A stretch of 64,000 bases of DNA. Origin: Rhizobium sp. 2MFCol3.1 (GTDB lineage Bacteria; Pseudomonadota; Alphaproteobacteria; Rhizobiales; Rhizobiaceae). Each line of letters begins with the position of its first letter. Position 1 is the stretch's first letter. Location of the stretch: positions 186,001-250,000 of the forward strand of contig NZ_KB898357.1 in assembly GCF_000377565.1 (NCBI RefSeq), read 5' to 3'. The position numbers and the translations under genes were made by a program. This document shows, in pieces, positions 54,335 through 62,338 of the stretch. The notes below the pieces were generated by a model, which did no database searches, had not been told where the DNA came from, and saw nothing but the letters and a program-made list of their open reading frames with translations.

Positions 54335-55549
54335 ATGCCCGGGCCTTTCCCCCTGCGTTCGACACAGATGATTGCCGTGCTCACCGTGACGCAGCTCATC
54401 GGCTGGGGCACGACCTTCGACATGCTCGGCGTCATGGGCCGGGTGATCGCGCCCGATCTCGGGCTGGCGAATGAAATCGTCTTCGGCGGCCTGACCGTGA
54501 TGATGGTCGTGCTTGCGCTTCTCGGCCCGACGATTGGCCGGCTTTTGCAGCGCCACGGCGCCGTGCCCGTGCTTGCCGCCTCATCCGTCACCTTCGCCGC
54601 CGGCCTTCTCATGCTGGCCGCGACAGAGGGCATCGTGCTCTATACGATCTCCTGGATCGTGATCGGCATCGGCGGAGCTCTCGGCCTGACGACGCCGACC
54701 TATACCGCCGTCGTCGAGCGCGAGGGCCTCAACAGCAAACGCGTCATCGCCATCCTGATGCTGTTCACCGGGCTATCCAGCGCGCTGTTCTGGCCGATCC
54801 TCAGCATGCTCGATGCCCGGGTCGGCTGGCGGATCACCTTCGTCATTTGCGCGGCGCTACAATTGTGCGTCTGCCTGCCGCTCTATCTCTTCGGCCTGCC
54901 GCGCCCGGCCGCCACGCAAAGCGGCTCCGCCGAGATGCATGCAGCACCGGTCGATCTTTCGCCTGATGATCGGCGCAAGGCCTTCCTGCTGCTTGCCGCG
55001 GCAACGACGCTATCGAGCTTCGTGACCTTCGGCCTGGCGCCATCGCTGCTGGAGGTCCTGCGCCAATACGGCGCCTCGCCGGTGCTCGCGCTACAGCTCG
55101 GCTCGGCGCGTGGGGTGATCGGCATAACGGCGCGGGGCATGGACATGTTGCTCGGCAAGCGCGGCAGCCCGATCGTCAGCGCCATTGCCGGGATCGGCCT
55201 GATGGTGGGGAGCTTCGGATTGATCCTCATCGTCCCGCCCTCGACATCGCTGCTCGTCGGCTTCATCGTGATCTACAGCTTCGGCGCCGGGGTCATGGCG
55301 GTTGCCCGCGCGCTGCTGCCGCTGGCGCTGTTTTCGCCGCGCGAATACGGCCTGCAGGCCGCCCGCCTGTCGCTACCGCAAAACATCGCCAACGCCGCCG
55401 CCCCCATCATCTTCACCGCCATCCTCGACCGCGCCGGCGCCGGCATGGTGATGGCCCTGTGCTGCACGCTCGCAGCACTCGCCTTCGGCCTCGTGCTGAG
55501 GCTGGCAACCCTCATCCGCCGGGCCAAGCCGGTTGCTCAGGTCGCCTGA
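54335..55549 (+). CDS. MFS transporter inserted within the GTA cluster
   Basis: A 404-residue twelve-helix major facilitator (helix 1 IAVLTVTQLIGWGTTFDMLG). It belongs to the branch of cyanate/nitrate-like or unassigned MFS proteins with the GIGGALGLTTPTYTAVVEREG loop and RVGWRITFVICAALQL. It lies opposite to every GTA gene, between gp8 and gp9, where RcGTA clusters normally have no gene. No transposase or target duplication is visible. Its codon usage looks like the host. It resembles a phage 'moron' cargo. ATG 54335 chosen; 27 in-frame codons upstream are unlikely coding. Confidence 0.82.
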   Translation: MPGPFPLRSTQMIAVLTVTQLIGWGTTFDMLGVMGRVIAPDLGLANEIVFGGLTVMMVVLALLGPTIGRLLQRHGAVPVLAASSVTFAAGLLMLAATEGIVLYTISWIVIGIGGALGLTTPTYTAVVEREGLNSKRVIAILMLFTGLSSALFWPILSMLDARVGWRITFVICAALQLCVCLPLYLFGLPRPAATQSGSAEMHAAPVDLSPDDRRKAFLLLAAATTLSSFVTFGLAPSLLEVLRQYGASPVLALQLGSARGVIGITARGMDMLLGKRGSPIVSAIAGIGLMVGSFGLILIVPPSTSLLVGFIVIYSFGAGVMAVARALLPLALFSPREYGLQAARLSLPQNIANAAAPIIFTAILDRAGAGMVMALCCTLAALAFGLVLRLATLIRRAKPVAQVA

Positions 55550-55569
55550 GCGAGGGGTACGTCGCAAAC

Positions 55570-55980
55570 TCAGCTAGTGACAGCCTCCGTCACCGCCCTG
55601 AATCGGATCTCGGCGACATGCAGCCTGGTCTTCTGTTCGCGCCGGGTGCGGGTCGAAAGATGCAGCAAGCCCACTAAGTGGTGGGTCTCCAGCGAGAGCG
55701 GCGCGTCATGCAGCAGCGCGCTAAGGCGCTCGGCGATGGTCGCAGCCTCTTTTCGACCGCCATTGTCGGTCCAGATTTCGATCGTCAGCAGGTGCTCGGC
55801 GCCGGTTTCGGTCGCCGTGGAATAGTCGTTGCTTGCGAGATCGGCGACGATCACCGCCGGGAGTTTTCGGCCCGAAACCAGGCGGTCGCGCAAGCCTTCG
55901 GGGCCGATCATGGCTGACAGTTCCGCATCGTCGGCGAGGCGCGTCTGGATCGCCGTCAGCAGTTCGTTGGCGGCGCTCAT
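55570..55980 (-). CDS. GTA gp8 tail terminator (DUF3168)
   Basis: A 136-residue DUF3168 protein: AIQTRLADDAELSAMIG at the N-terminus, LPAVIVADLASNDYST and HLLTIEIWTDNGGRKEA in the core. It joins tail tube to head connector in the RcGTA particle. It overlaps gp7 by 4 bp. Downstream (leftward) the order is broken by the MFS gene, which ends 20 bp away. Confidence 0.9.
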   Translation of the reverse strand: MSAANELLTAIQTRLADDAELSAMIGPEGLRDRLVSGRKLPAVIVADLASNDYSTATETGAEHLLTIEIWTDNGGRKEAATIAERLSALLHDAPLSLETHHLVGLLHLSTRTRREQKTRLHVAEIRFRAVTEAVTS

Positions 55981-56312
55981 TGGCCTTCCTCCTCGCACAG
56001 GCAGACGAGATAGTTACCGCGCTCGTCCGGGTCGCGCCAGGCGCGGATCGCGAAGGTGCGCGCTCCCTTGCGCAGCCGCATGCCGGCTTTGATATCGTGG
56101 CGAAAGCGCAGCCAGATGCGGTGCGTCAGCGTGAAAACGTCGGCGCCCGCCTGCTCCTCGGGCAGTTCGCTGACCGGTTCGATGCGGGCCCAGAACGAGG
56201 CGATCTCGGTAAACGAGACAGTGGCGCCGCCCTGTCCGTCCGGCGTCTCCACCGGCGCTTCCAGCGCCAGCCGCGCCGTCATCTGGCCGGGGTCGAAGAA
56301 GACCGAGCGCAT
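55977..56312 (-). CDS. GTA gp7 head-tail adaptor/stopper
   Basis: A 111-residue phage head-tail joining protein with the family pattern FDPGQMTARLALEAPVETPD, WARIEPVSELPEEQAGA and HRIWLRFRHDIKAGMRL. It forms the stopper ring between portal/adaptor and tail. It overlaps gp8 by 4 bp and gp6 by 1 bp. Confidence 0.9.
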   Translation of the reverse strand: MRSVFFDPGQMTARLALEAPVETPDGQGGATVSFTEIASFWARIEPVSELPEEQAGADVFTLTHRIWLRFRHDIKAGMRLRKGARTFAIRAWRDPDERGNYLVCLCEEEGQ

Positions 56313-56881
56313 CAGAGCCTCCTCACCATGAAGGGCGCGATCAGGCGGTCGTAGCCCGAGGGAATATCGGCCGGCTGGTCGTCGACCGCGACCGTGCCCC
56401 GGAACGTGAACATCTGCGCCACATGCATCAGCATCGCCCGCTTCAGCGTATCCGGCACCTCGGCGCCGCTCTCTCCGAAGCCGGCAGTGAAGTCGATCTC
56501 GATGCCGTTGATGGGCCGGCCGGCACTGATGGCGCGGCCGAGCATGAGGCGCGCCGGGCGGGCGTGGCCGTCGAGGATGTGGCCGGTCAGCGGCAGGCTT
56601 AGCTCTTCGCCGGATGCGTCGTAAAGCGTCAGGCTTTCAATGGTTTGGACGGGGCCTCTCGCGATCTGAATCACGCCGTCTTCAGGAATTGAATCAAGAT
56701 AGAGGCGCCAGGTCTGGGTGATGAGGCTGAGGCCGGTTGCGCGCTCGAGATGTTCGCGGGCGGTGCGGATGAGCGCGGTGAGCAGCGTGTCTTCGTTGGT
56801 GTCGTCTAGGCGGAGGTGGGATTTGGTCTCGGCGAGGGTGATGGGTTCGGATGCGGGTGGGGTGATGAGGGCGTAGGTCAT
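56312..56881 (-). CDS. GTA gp6 head-tail connector/adaptor
   Basis: A 189-residue gp6-like connector: ITLAETKSHLRLDDTNEDTL at the N-terminus, TWRLYLDSIPEDGVIQI in the middle, and the helical DTLKRAMLMHVAQMF at the C-terminus. It binds the portal ring. It is intact and is the last complete GTA gene before the RIME element and the capsid remnant. Confidence 0.9.
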   Translation of the reverse strand: MTYALITPPASEPITLAETKSHLRLDDTNEDTLLTALIRTAREHLERATGLSLITQTWRLYLDSIPEDGVIQIARGPVQTIESLTLYDASGEELSLPLTGHILDGHARPARLMLGRAISAGRPINGIEIDFTAGFGESGAEVPDTLKRAMLMHVAQMFTFRGTVAVDDQPADIPSGYDRLIAPFMVRRL

Positions 56882-56940
56882 GGGTGGGTTCCTGGTGGTG
56901 TGGGTGTGGTTGCGATAGGTGAGACGTTGTTCCGTGTGGC

Positions 56941-57063
56941 CCCCTCATCCGCCTGCCGGCACCTTCTCCCCGCTGGGGAGAAGAGACTCTGGGTTGGCCG
57001 CTCGCGCCGACCTCCCCTTCGCCCCCGCGGGGAGAAGGTGGCCCGAAGGGTCGGATGAGGGGG
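56941..57063. repeat. RIME1-like palindromic intergenic element
   Basis: Terminal inverted repeats CCCCTCATCCG (56941-56951) and CGGATGAGGGG (57052-57062) enclose two palindromes: CTTCTCCCC/GGGGAGAAG (56963-56983) and CCTTCGCCCC/GGGGAGAAGG (57016-57038). This matches the two-palindrome build and sequence of the rhizobial RIME1 intergenic mosaic element. It lies between the capsid remnant and gp6, so it would be transcribed in the GTA mRNA. Confidence 0.85.
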
Positions 57064-57152
57064 CTCCGGGCGCGGCGAAAGCTACATTCGGGGCCGCTCG
57101 GCACAGCGCCAACCGCATTCGAAGCGGCACCGCACCGCACCCCCTCGCCCAC

Positions 57153-57218
57153 TCAACTCACCGCAAACTTCACCAGCTTGATCGCCTCGAAGTTCTGCAC
57201 CCCGCCGCCAACGCGCTT
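57153..57218 (-). pseudogene. 3' remnant of the GTA HK97-type major capsid gene (gp5)
   Basis: Read on the minus strand, this stretch gives the 21 residues from KRVGGG through VQNFEAIKLVKFAVS and a TGA stop at 57153-57155. This is the typical C-terminus of HK97-fold major capsid proteins of the RcGTA group. Upstream in the same frame the sequence changes character (a His codon, then a stop at 57255-57257), and the serine recombinase gene begins at 57281. The position just before gp6 is where gp5 belongs. I infer that the prophage has cut the capsid gene here. Confidence 0.82.
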
Positions 57219-57239
57219 TGTGTGTATTGCACACAACGC
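57214..57239. other. Candidate attL / inverted repeat at the prophage-capsid junction
   Basis: TTGTGTG (57218-57224) and CACACAA (57230-57236) form a perfect 7-bp inverted repeat around TATTG, weakly extended to about 57215 and 57239. It begins at the last capsid-like codon. Large serine integrases use att sites with imperfect dyad symmetry. It could alternatively be an operator for the integrase gene 45 bp downstream. Confidence 0.5.
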
Positions 57240-57280
57240 TTTAACCGTGCTGCGCTATGATGGAATGACGGAGAAAACTG

Positions 57281-58978
57281 ATGCCGGTAAAAGCATACTC
57301 ATACGTACGTATTTCGACCCCTGAACAACGCAAAGGCCGGGGTGAAGAACGCCAGCTAGACGCGGCGCGTGCCTACGCTGCCAAGCATGGACTTGACCTC
57401 GATGAATCTTACATCGACCCCGGCAAGTCAGGCTTTCATGGCCATCATGTCAGCAAGGGCGCGTTAGGTCGGTTTCTGGAACTGGTGGCGAACGGCAAAG
57501 TAGCTGTTGGTTCTTATTTGTTGGTTGAGAACCTAGACCGACTGTCCCGACAAGCGCCAATCGACGCACAGGCCCAATTCATCGCGATCCTGCAGGCTGG
57601 AATCAAAATCGTCACGCTGATGGACGGACAGGTCTACGAGCGCGGCAGAGATTTCACGCAGATGATCATTTCGCTGACGGTAATGTCGCGTGGTCACGAA
57701 GAGAGCGCTCGCAAGTCCTACAACAGCAAAAACAACCACGACAAAAACCGGCAAGACATGCTGGCTGGCCTGCCTCGCTTCCAATCCGGCTGCGTCGGCT
57801 GGATCGATCAAATCCGCACACCCGGCAGCAAAGACTGCAAGTTTGCCCTCAACGGCCACGCCAAAACAGTGCAGCGAATATTTGAGCTAGCTGATCAAGG
57901 TGTTGGTGCGCTACGCATTGCAAGGATATTGAACGACGCGAACACGCCCCCGCTAAAGGCAAGCGGAACCAAGTGGTGGGAAACGACGGTCGTTCGCATC
58001 CTCAACAACGAGACGGCAATCGGCACACTCCAGGTCAACGATACCGTCGATGGCAAACTCGTTCCGATGGGCGATCCGATTAAGAACTACTATCCGGCTG
58101 CGGTAAGTGAAGAGCTGTTTTGGCGTGTTCAACGCAACAAGAAAAAGGCGCCAACGAAAGGCCGGAAGGGGCTGAGTTTTACCAACCTCTTTCCGATGAC
58201 CACCCGTTGCGAGCATTGCGGTGGCGGTTTGGGCTTAGTTCGGTCAACGACGAAAGGCGACTATCAATATTATCGCTGCAAGAAGCGGTATGAGGACGGT
58301 AATTGCCCCGGTCCATCCGCGTTGTTTCCCTATAATGTGCTTGAAGCAGCCATTCTTGATCACGTCAAAGATTTCTATCTCGATGCCGATATCTCGCGGA
58401 AGTCTGGGACAACGCCGCGTGATGAAATGGTCACGGCGATAGCAGCTATCGAGGCTCGCCTATTCGATCTTGAGAAGGAACGCAAAAACACGCTGGCCAT
58501 GGCAGGCATCGTTGAACATGACGAAGACCGAGCCGAGCTACAGGCAACGTTGCGTTCACTTCGCCCCCAAATCGATCAGGTACGAGCCGAGTTGAGTGAA
58601 CGACAATCCGAGCTACAGGAGATCGATGATAAGCAGTCGGAAATGGCAGACGTGGTGGACGTGATCGCCAAGGAACGCGCTGTGTGGGCTACGGGCTCGC
58701 ATGATGAAGTGTTCGTCAGTCGAAGCCGAGTCTCACAGAGCATTCGAAATTTCGTCCACGATATTTGCGTGAATTTCGAGTTGCAGACCGTGCGAGTTCA
58801 AGTCGCGGGAGCGACAAAGTCCTACGAATTCAACCGGAAAGGCGAACTGACGAATGTGTTCCATTCGCCTCTGAGCACCGACGAAATGCGCGAGATGGTC
58901 AGTTTCGTTTATGGCGAGGATCGCGTTGAGGGCATCATGGACGCCCACAACAAAGTCAAAAGCCTTCACTCAAAGTGA
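57281..58978 (+). CDS. Large serine recombinase (phage integrase)
   Basis: A 565-residue recombinase. The resolvase-type catalytic domain begins AYSYVRISTPEQ with nucleophile S12 and continues to about residue 150 (LVENLDRLSRQ). The recombinase domain is at about 165-270. A zinc ribbon has C310, C313, C333 and C342 (CEHCGGGLG ... RCKKRYEDGNCPG). A long coiled coil (about 385-460) then controls integration versus excision direction. GGAG sits 7 nt before ATG. It is transcribed inward from the capsid junction and ends 4 bp from the convergent tail-collar gene. It would integrate and, with a directionality factor, excise the prophage. Confidence 0.95.
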   Translation: MPVKAYSYVRISTPEQRKGRGEERQLDAARAYAAKHGLDLDESYIDPGKSGFHGHHVSKGALGRFLELVANGKVAVGSYLLVENLDRLSRQAPIDAQAQFIAILQAGIKIVTLMDGQVYERGRDFTQMIISLTVMSRGHEESARKSYNSKNNHDKNRQDMLAGLPRFQSGCVGWIDQIRTPGSKDCKFALNGHAKTVQRIFELADQGVGALRIARILNDANTPPLKASGTKWWETTVVRILNNETAIGTLQVNDTVDGKLVPMGDPIKNYYPAAVSEELFWRVQRNKKKAPTKGRKGLSFTNLFPMTTRCEHCGGGLGLVRSTTKGDYQYYRCKKRYEDGNCPGPSALFPYNVLEAAILDHVKDFYLDADISRKSGTTPRDEMVTAIAAIEARLFDLEKERKNTLAMAGIVEHDEDRAELQATLRSLRPQIDQVRAELSERQSELQEIDDKQSEMADVVDVIAKERAVWATGSHDEVFVSRSRVSQSIRNFVHDICVNFELQTVRVQVAGATKSYEFNRKGELTNVFHSPLSTDEMREMVSFVYGEDRVEGIMDAHNKVKSLHSK

Positions 58979-58982
58979 AGCC

Positions 58983-60119
58983 TTAGAACTTGATGCAGAC
59001 AAGAGCCGACACGTTGCGTGGACGCGCCTCTGTGCCGCCATTCGACGCAATAGTGATGCCGGTCACAGCTGCATAGATGCCGATACCGGTAGCAGCTGCG
59101 TTCGTGTACATGGCACCGGTACCGCGAACGTGGCGACGATTACCCACGTCCTGAGTACCCATTTCGATATCACCGTAGCCGCTGATCGAGTGGCCGTGAC
59201 CCGGATCGTAAACGCTGTGGGCGTGGCCCGGATCAGTGATCGTATGAGTGTGAGCAAGGTTCTGCGAAGCCTGTGCCGAGCCCAACGTACGGCCGGTGTC
59301 AACGCCACGACCGCCATCGAGACCACGACGGAACTCGCCGCGCATGTCCGGAAGATTGAACGTAGTGGAACCGTCGCCCGCACCGTAGACAGTGCCGATT
59401 ACGCCGAACAACCGCGCATATGTGGTGCGAGACTTGGCTGAACCGTCAGCGACAAGGTAACCAGCGGGAGCTGTAGCACCAGCGAAGTCGATGTAAGTAC
59501 CGGCTGGGACAATTGCGTCGAGAACCGCTTGCAGCCCTGAGATAGTCGCAACGTCTTGGGTGCCAGTATGATTGGCACGATCTTGGTACCAAACGCCCTC
59601 TTTTGCATCGAGCAAGTCGGCGTCGAGTGTTGAGCCTGCGCCATCGTTGCTAGCGGCCCAAATCTTGCCGCCAGCAATCGTGCCCGAAGCAAATGATGGA
59701 TTCGCCGTTGCGTTGACGATGCGGAACTTGCTGCCGTCGTATGTTGCGGTGATCACCATTCCCGCTACGAGATCGCCAGCCTTCAGTGCAGAGCCGTCGT
59801 TCTGGATCAGATCGCGAGAACCGAGACCATTGATGTTGAGGGTTGCTGGACCGGTGTTTGTCGCGTTGACGAAGAAGGAGAAGAACTCCTTCTCATATGA
59901 CAGTGGGCCGACATCGTATGTGAGCGAGTACGCGTTGCCAGTGTTTGTGAGCAAGCCTCTCGGATTGATGCGGTCGAATGATCGAACCTGTGCACCCATA
60001 CCGGCGCGAATGACTGCCGGGACAGCGCTCGGAGCAGAGCCGGTCGAGATGCCGTTCGGGCTTGGGGATGTATTTTGGGAATCGCTCTCGTTCCAACGAG
60101 GGTCTGTGTAGTCTACCAT
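58983..60119 (-). CDS. Phage tail-collar domain protein (tail fibre)
   Basis: A 378-residue fibre protein. The N-terminal half is beta-rich (TLNINGLGSRDLIQNDGSAL, a pattern of fibre shafts). The tail-collar domain is at about 210-275 (YLVADGSAKSRTTYARLFGV and TFNLPDMRGEFRRGLDGGRG). A His-rich loop region (HTHTITDPGHAHSVYDPGHG) and terminal receptor-binding-like part follow. It probably contacts the host surface. It is the last gene of the leftward late operon, converging on the integrase gene. Confidence 0.88.
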   Translation of the reverse strand: MVDYTDPRWNESDSQNTSPSPNGISTGSAPSAVPAVIRAGMGAQVRSFDRINPRGLLTNTGNAYSLTYDVGPLSYEKEFFSFFVNATNTGPATLNINGLGSRDLIQNDGSALKAGDLVAGMVITATYDGSKFRIVNATANPSFASGTIAGGKIWAASNDGAGSTLDADLLDAKEGVWYQDRANHTGTQDVATISGLQAVLDAIVPAGTYIDFAGATAPAGYLVADGSAKSRTTYARLFGVIGTVYGAGDGSTTFNLPDMRGEFRRGLDGGRGVDTGRTLGSAQASQNLAHTHTITDPGHAHSVYDPGHGHSISGYGDIEMGTQDVGNRRHVRGTGAMYTNAAATGIGIYAAVTGITIASNGGTEARPRNVSALVCIKF

Positions 60120-60181
60120 TTTTCACCACTTTATTATTTTTGTTGTTGGGTGCTTCCCGACACGTTGGCCGGGGCCTTTCG

Positions 60182-62338
60182 TTATTGGTCGGAGTAGCCA
60201 ACCTCCCTGAGATAGTCGTTGATCGCGACTGCCAGCGCGTTGTCGGACGTGTCAGCGGCAACCTTCGCCAGCTGGCCCAAATGTGCGGACAGACCGCCCT
60301 TCTGCATCTGTGCTTGCGGGATACGAGACAGCCAATTGACGGTTTCGGGGCTGGTCAGGAGTTTGGCCTGCCAGCGGGTCGTGCCGAAACTTGCTGCTTT
60401 GCCGACGGCCATACCGGCCCATGCCTTCGGACCACCGAACGCAGCTGCCAGCAGCGACTTGCCGTCCGCTAGGTTCAACTCGCCAAGCGCAGCACCAGCC
60501 TTCGCCGTGCCGGAATGGTTGTCGAAACCGCGATAGCCCTTGAGGTTTTCGGATACGCGAGCGAGACGATCTAAATCCTGGCGGAACTGCGCTCGACCTG
60601 TGCCGTGGAACATCGCGTTCTTGGCTTCGTCGCTGAGATTGCGCCAACCGGAAAGAAGACGTGTCGGGCTAAACTCGCCACTGCGATTAATGCCGAGGCG
60701 CTCGACTGTCGAACCTGTCAGCGTGTTCCAAAGTTCAGGACCGCCCTCTGTGCGCTCAATCTGACGACGCACCGCATTGATGCGCGTGCCACCCTTGTTG
60801 ACTTGACCTAGTACCCACTCCGCAGCCTGTTCCGGCGTCTGCGCCTTCAAGATCGGATCGAGAGTGTTCTTCGTGTTGAGAACGCCATCAGCCTCACGAG
60901 TGCGACGGAAACGATTGTTCGCCTTCTTCCAAGCCTGCAACGCGTCGCCGCCAACTGCCTCAGCGGTCGCGCCCATGTCGGCGGCCATTGCTTGATACAG
61001 ACCTTGCGCACGATCACGAGTGACCTGTGCAACAGCCGGATCATTCGCGATACGGCCAATACGGGTGCGGGCTTCCTTCAGCTGGTTGAAATTGATGCCT
61101 GCGCCGAGATCGTCGGTGATTGCCTTCGTCTGACGGATCACCTCATCAAGAGCCTTCCCGTCGTTGAGCGCAGCGGATTTCGTCATGCCCTGGCGCTCGG
61201 CCTGCAATGTTTCTAGAAACTGACGGGTGTTCGTACCTGCTGCCGGTGCATCGGCGGTCAAGCGGCCCGCCTCGTCATACAGGTAATCGCCGCGTGCTTT
61301 TGAAGCACTCTTGTAAGCGGAGGCCTGATCCTTCAACGCCTGACCGAGTTCCTGGCGGCTCATCGTCTGCGGAGTGAGGCCACCGATAATGCGGTCTGTT
61401 TCAGAATTGATGCCGTCAAACGCTTGTCCGATGCGATCCTGAATGGGCTTTCCAGCGCGAGTTGCAGCAAGGGCCTGCTCTCGAATAGCTGTATTGGCGT
61501 TGCCGTTGACCATGCCAGCGGTCGGCTCCACACCGATCGCACGGAAGTCAGCAGCACGTTGACCAGCCTGGGCAGCATCGTCGGCCCGACCAGCAACCAA
61601 GCGCTTCGGTCCTGCACGTACTGTGTCGGAGACTGCCGTTGCTGCTTTACGAATGCCCTGTCCGAGAAGTGGAGCAGCGACAGCACCAATGCCCTCGCCT
61701 ACTGCATTCACACCGAATGTCTTTGCAGCATCACCGATCTGTTCGCCAGCTGTACGCGTATCGTCGTTGCCGTAATACCAGTTCAGGCCGCGCTGCGTTG
61801 CTTCTCGGCCCGCCGTAGCACCGAGACCCGCGCCCACAGCACCGCCGCCGATTGCTCCTGTCGTCGTGCCAACGACAGGAACCACGCTACCAGATGTGCC
61901 GCCGAGAATACCGCCGCCGATAGCACCGCCAACAGCACCAATACCCTCACCAATCTCAGGCAGTATGCTGGCGATATCACCACCACTCGGTATCCAACCC
62001 GGCTGATTATAGATCATGACCTTCCCAGTTTGCGGATCGGTCATTATGAAGTTGTCACCCTTGTAGGGTTCAGCATCGGGATAGTGCTTACGAATAGCTG
62101 TCAGTCGATCCTCTGGCTTGTCGAGAGCACCAACTTGCACACGGACGCTAGCCGGTGCTTCCATGTCAGGATCGATGTTCGAATATTCGGGTTCGGCCTG
62201 TTTAGCAGGCGCGAAATCCTCCCATGGCCCGGCGTCTGTCTGCTGCGGATTTGCGAAATCTTCCCATGGACCGCGTTCAACCGCTCCGGTGGTCATTGGG
62301 TCGACGACTGTCTTTTTCGGATTTGTGTTCGGACCCAT
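60182..62338 (-). CDS. Large phage internal virion / DNA-ejection-like protein
   Basis: A 718-residue protein. The N-terminus has two short repeats (GPWEDFANPQ and GPWEDFAPAK), then a conserved domain (KPEDRLTAIRKHYPDAEPYK) seen in phage internal proteins. A Gly/Ala-rich hydrophobic stretch follows (about 128-195), as in proteins that insert into membranes during genome ejection. The remaining 500 residues are helical. The place between tail fibre and virion peptidase suits an ejection or internal core protein, probably of a podovirus-like phage. Function inferred. Confidence 0.6.
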   Translation of the reverse strand: MGPNTNPKKTVVDPMTTGAVERGPWEDFANPQQTDAGPWEDFAPAKQAEPEYSNIDPDMEAPASVRVQVGALDKPEDRLTAIRKHYPDAEPYKGDNFIMTDPQTGKVMIYNQPGWIPSGGDIASILPEIGEGIGAVGGAIGGGILGGTSGSVVPVVGTTTGAIGGGAVGAGLGATAGREATQRGLNWYYGNDDTRTAGEQIGDAAKTFGVNAVGEGIGAVAAPLLGQGIRKAATAVSDTVRAGPKRLVAGRADDAAQAGQRAADFRAIGVEPTAGMVNGNANTAIREQALAATRAGKPIQDRIGQAFDGINSETDRIIGGLTPQTMSRQELGQALKDQASAYKSASKARGDYLYDEAGRLTADAPAAGTNTRQFLETLQAERQGMTKSAALNDGKALDEVIRQTKAITDDLGAGINFNQLKEARTRIGRIANDPAVAQVTRDRAQGLYQAMAADMGATAEAVGGDALQAWKKANNRFRRTREADGVLNTKNTLDPILKAQTPEQAAEWVLGQVNKGGTRINAVRRQIERTEGGPELWNTLTGSTVERLGINRSGEFSPTRLLSGWRNLSDEAKNAMFHGTGRAQFRQDLDRLARVSENLKGYRGFDNHSGTAKAGAALGELNLADGKSLLAAAFGGPKAWAGMAVGKAASFGTTRWQAKLLTSPETVNWLSRIPQAQMQKGGLSAHLGQLAKVAADTSDNALAVAINDYLREVGYSDQ

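Noticed and set aside
57228..57261. A sigma-70 promoter for the integrase built from TTGCAC and TATGAT
   Set aside because: The spacing between the two hexamers is about 23 nt, too long for a normal promoter.
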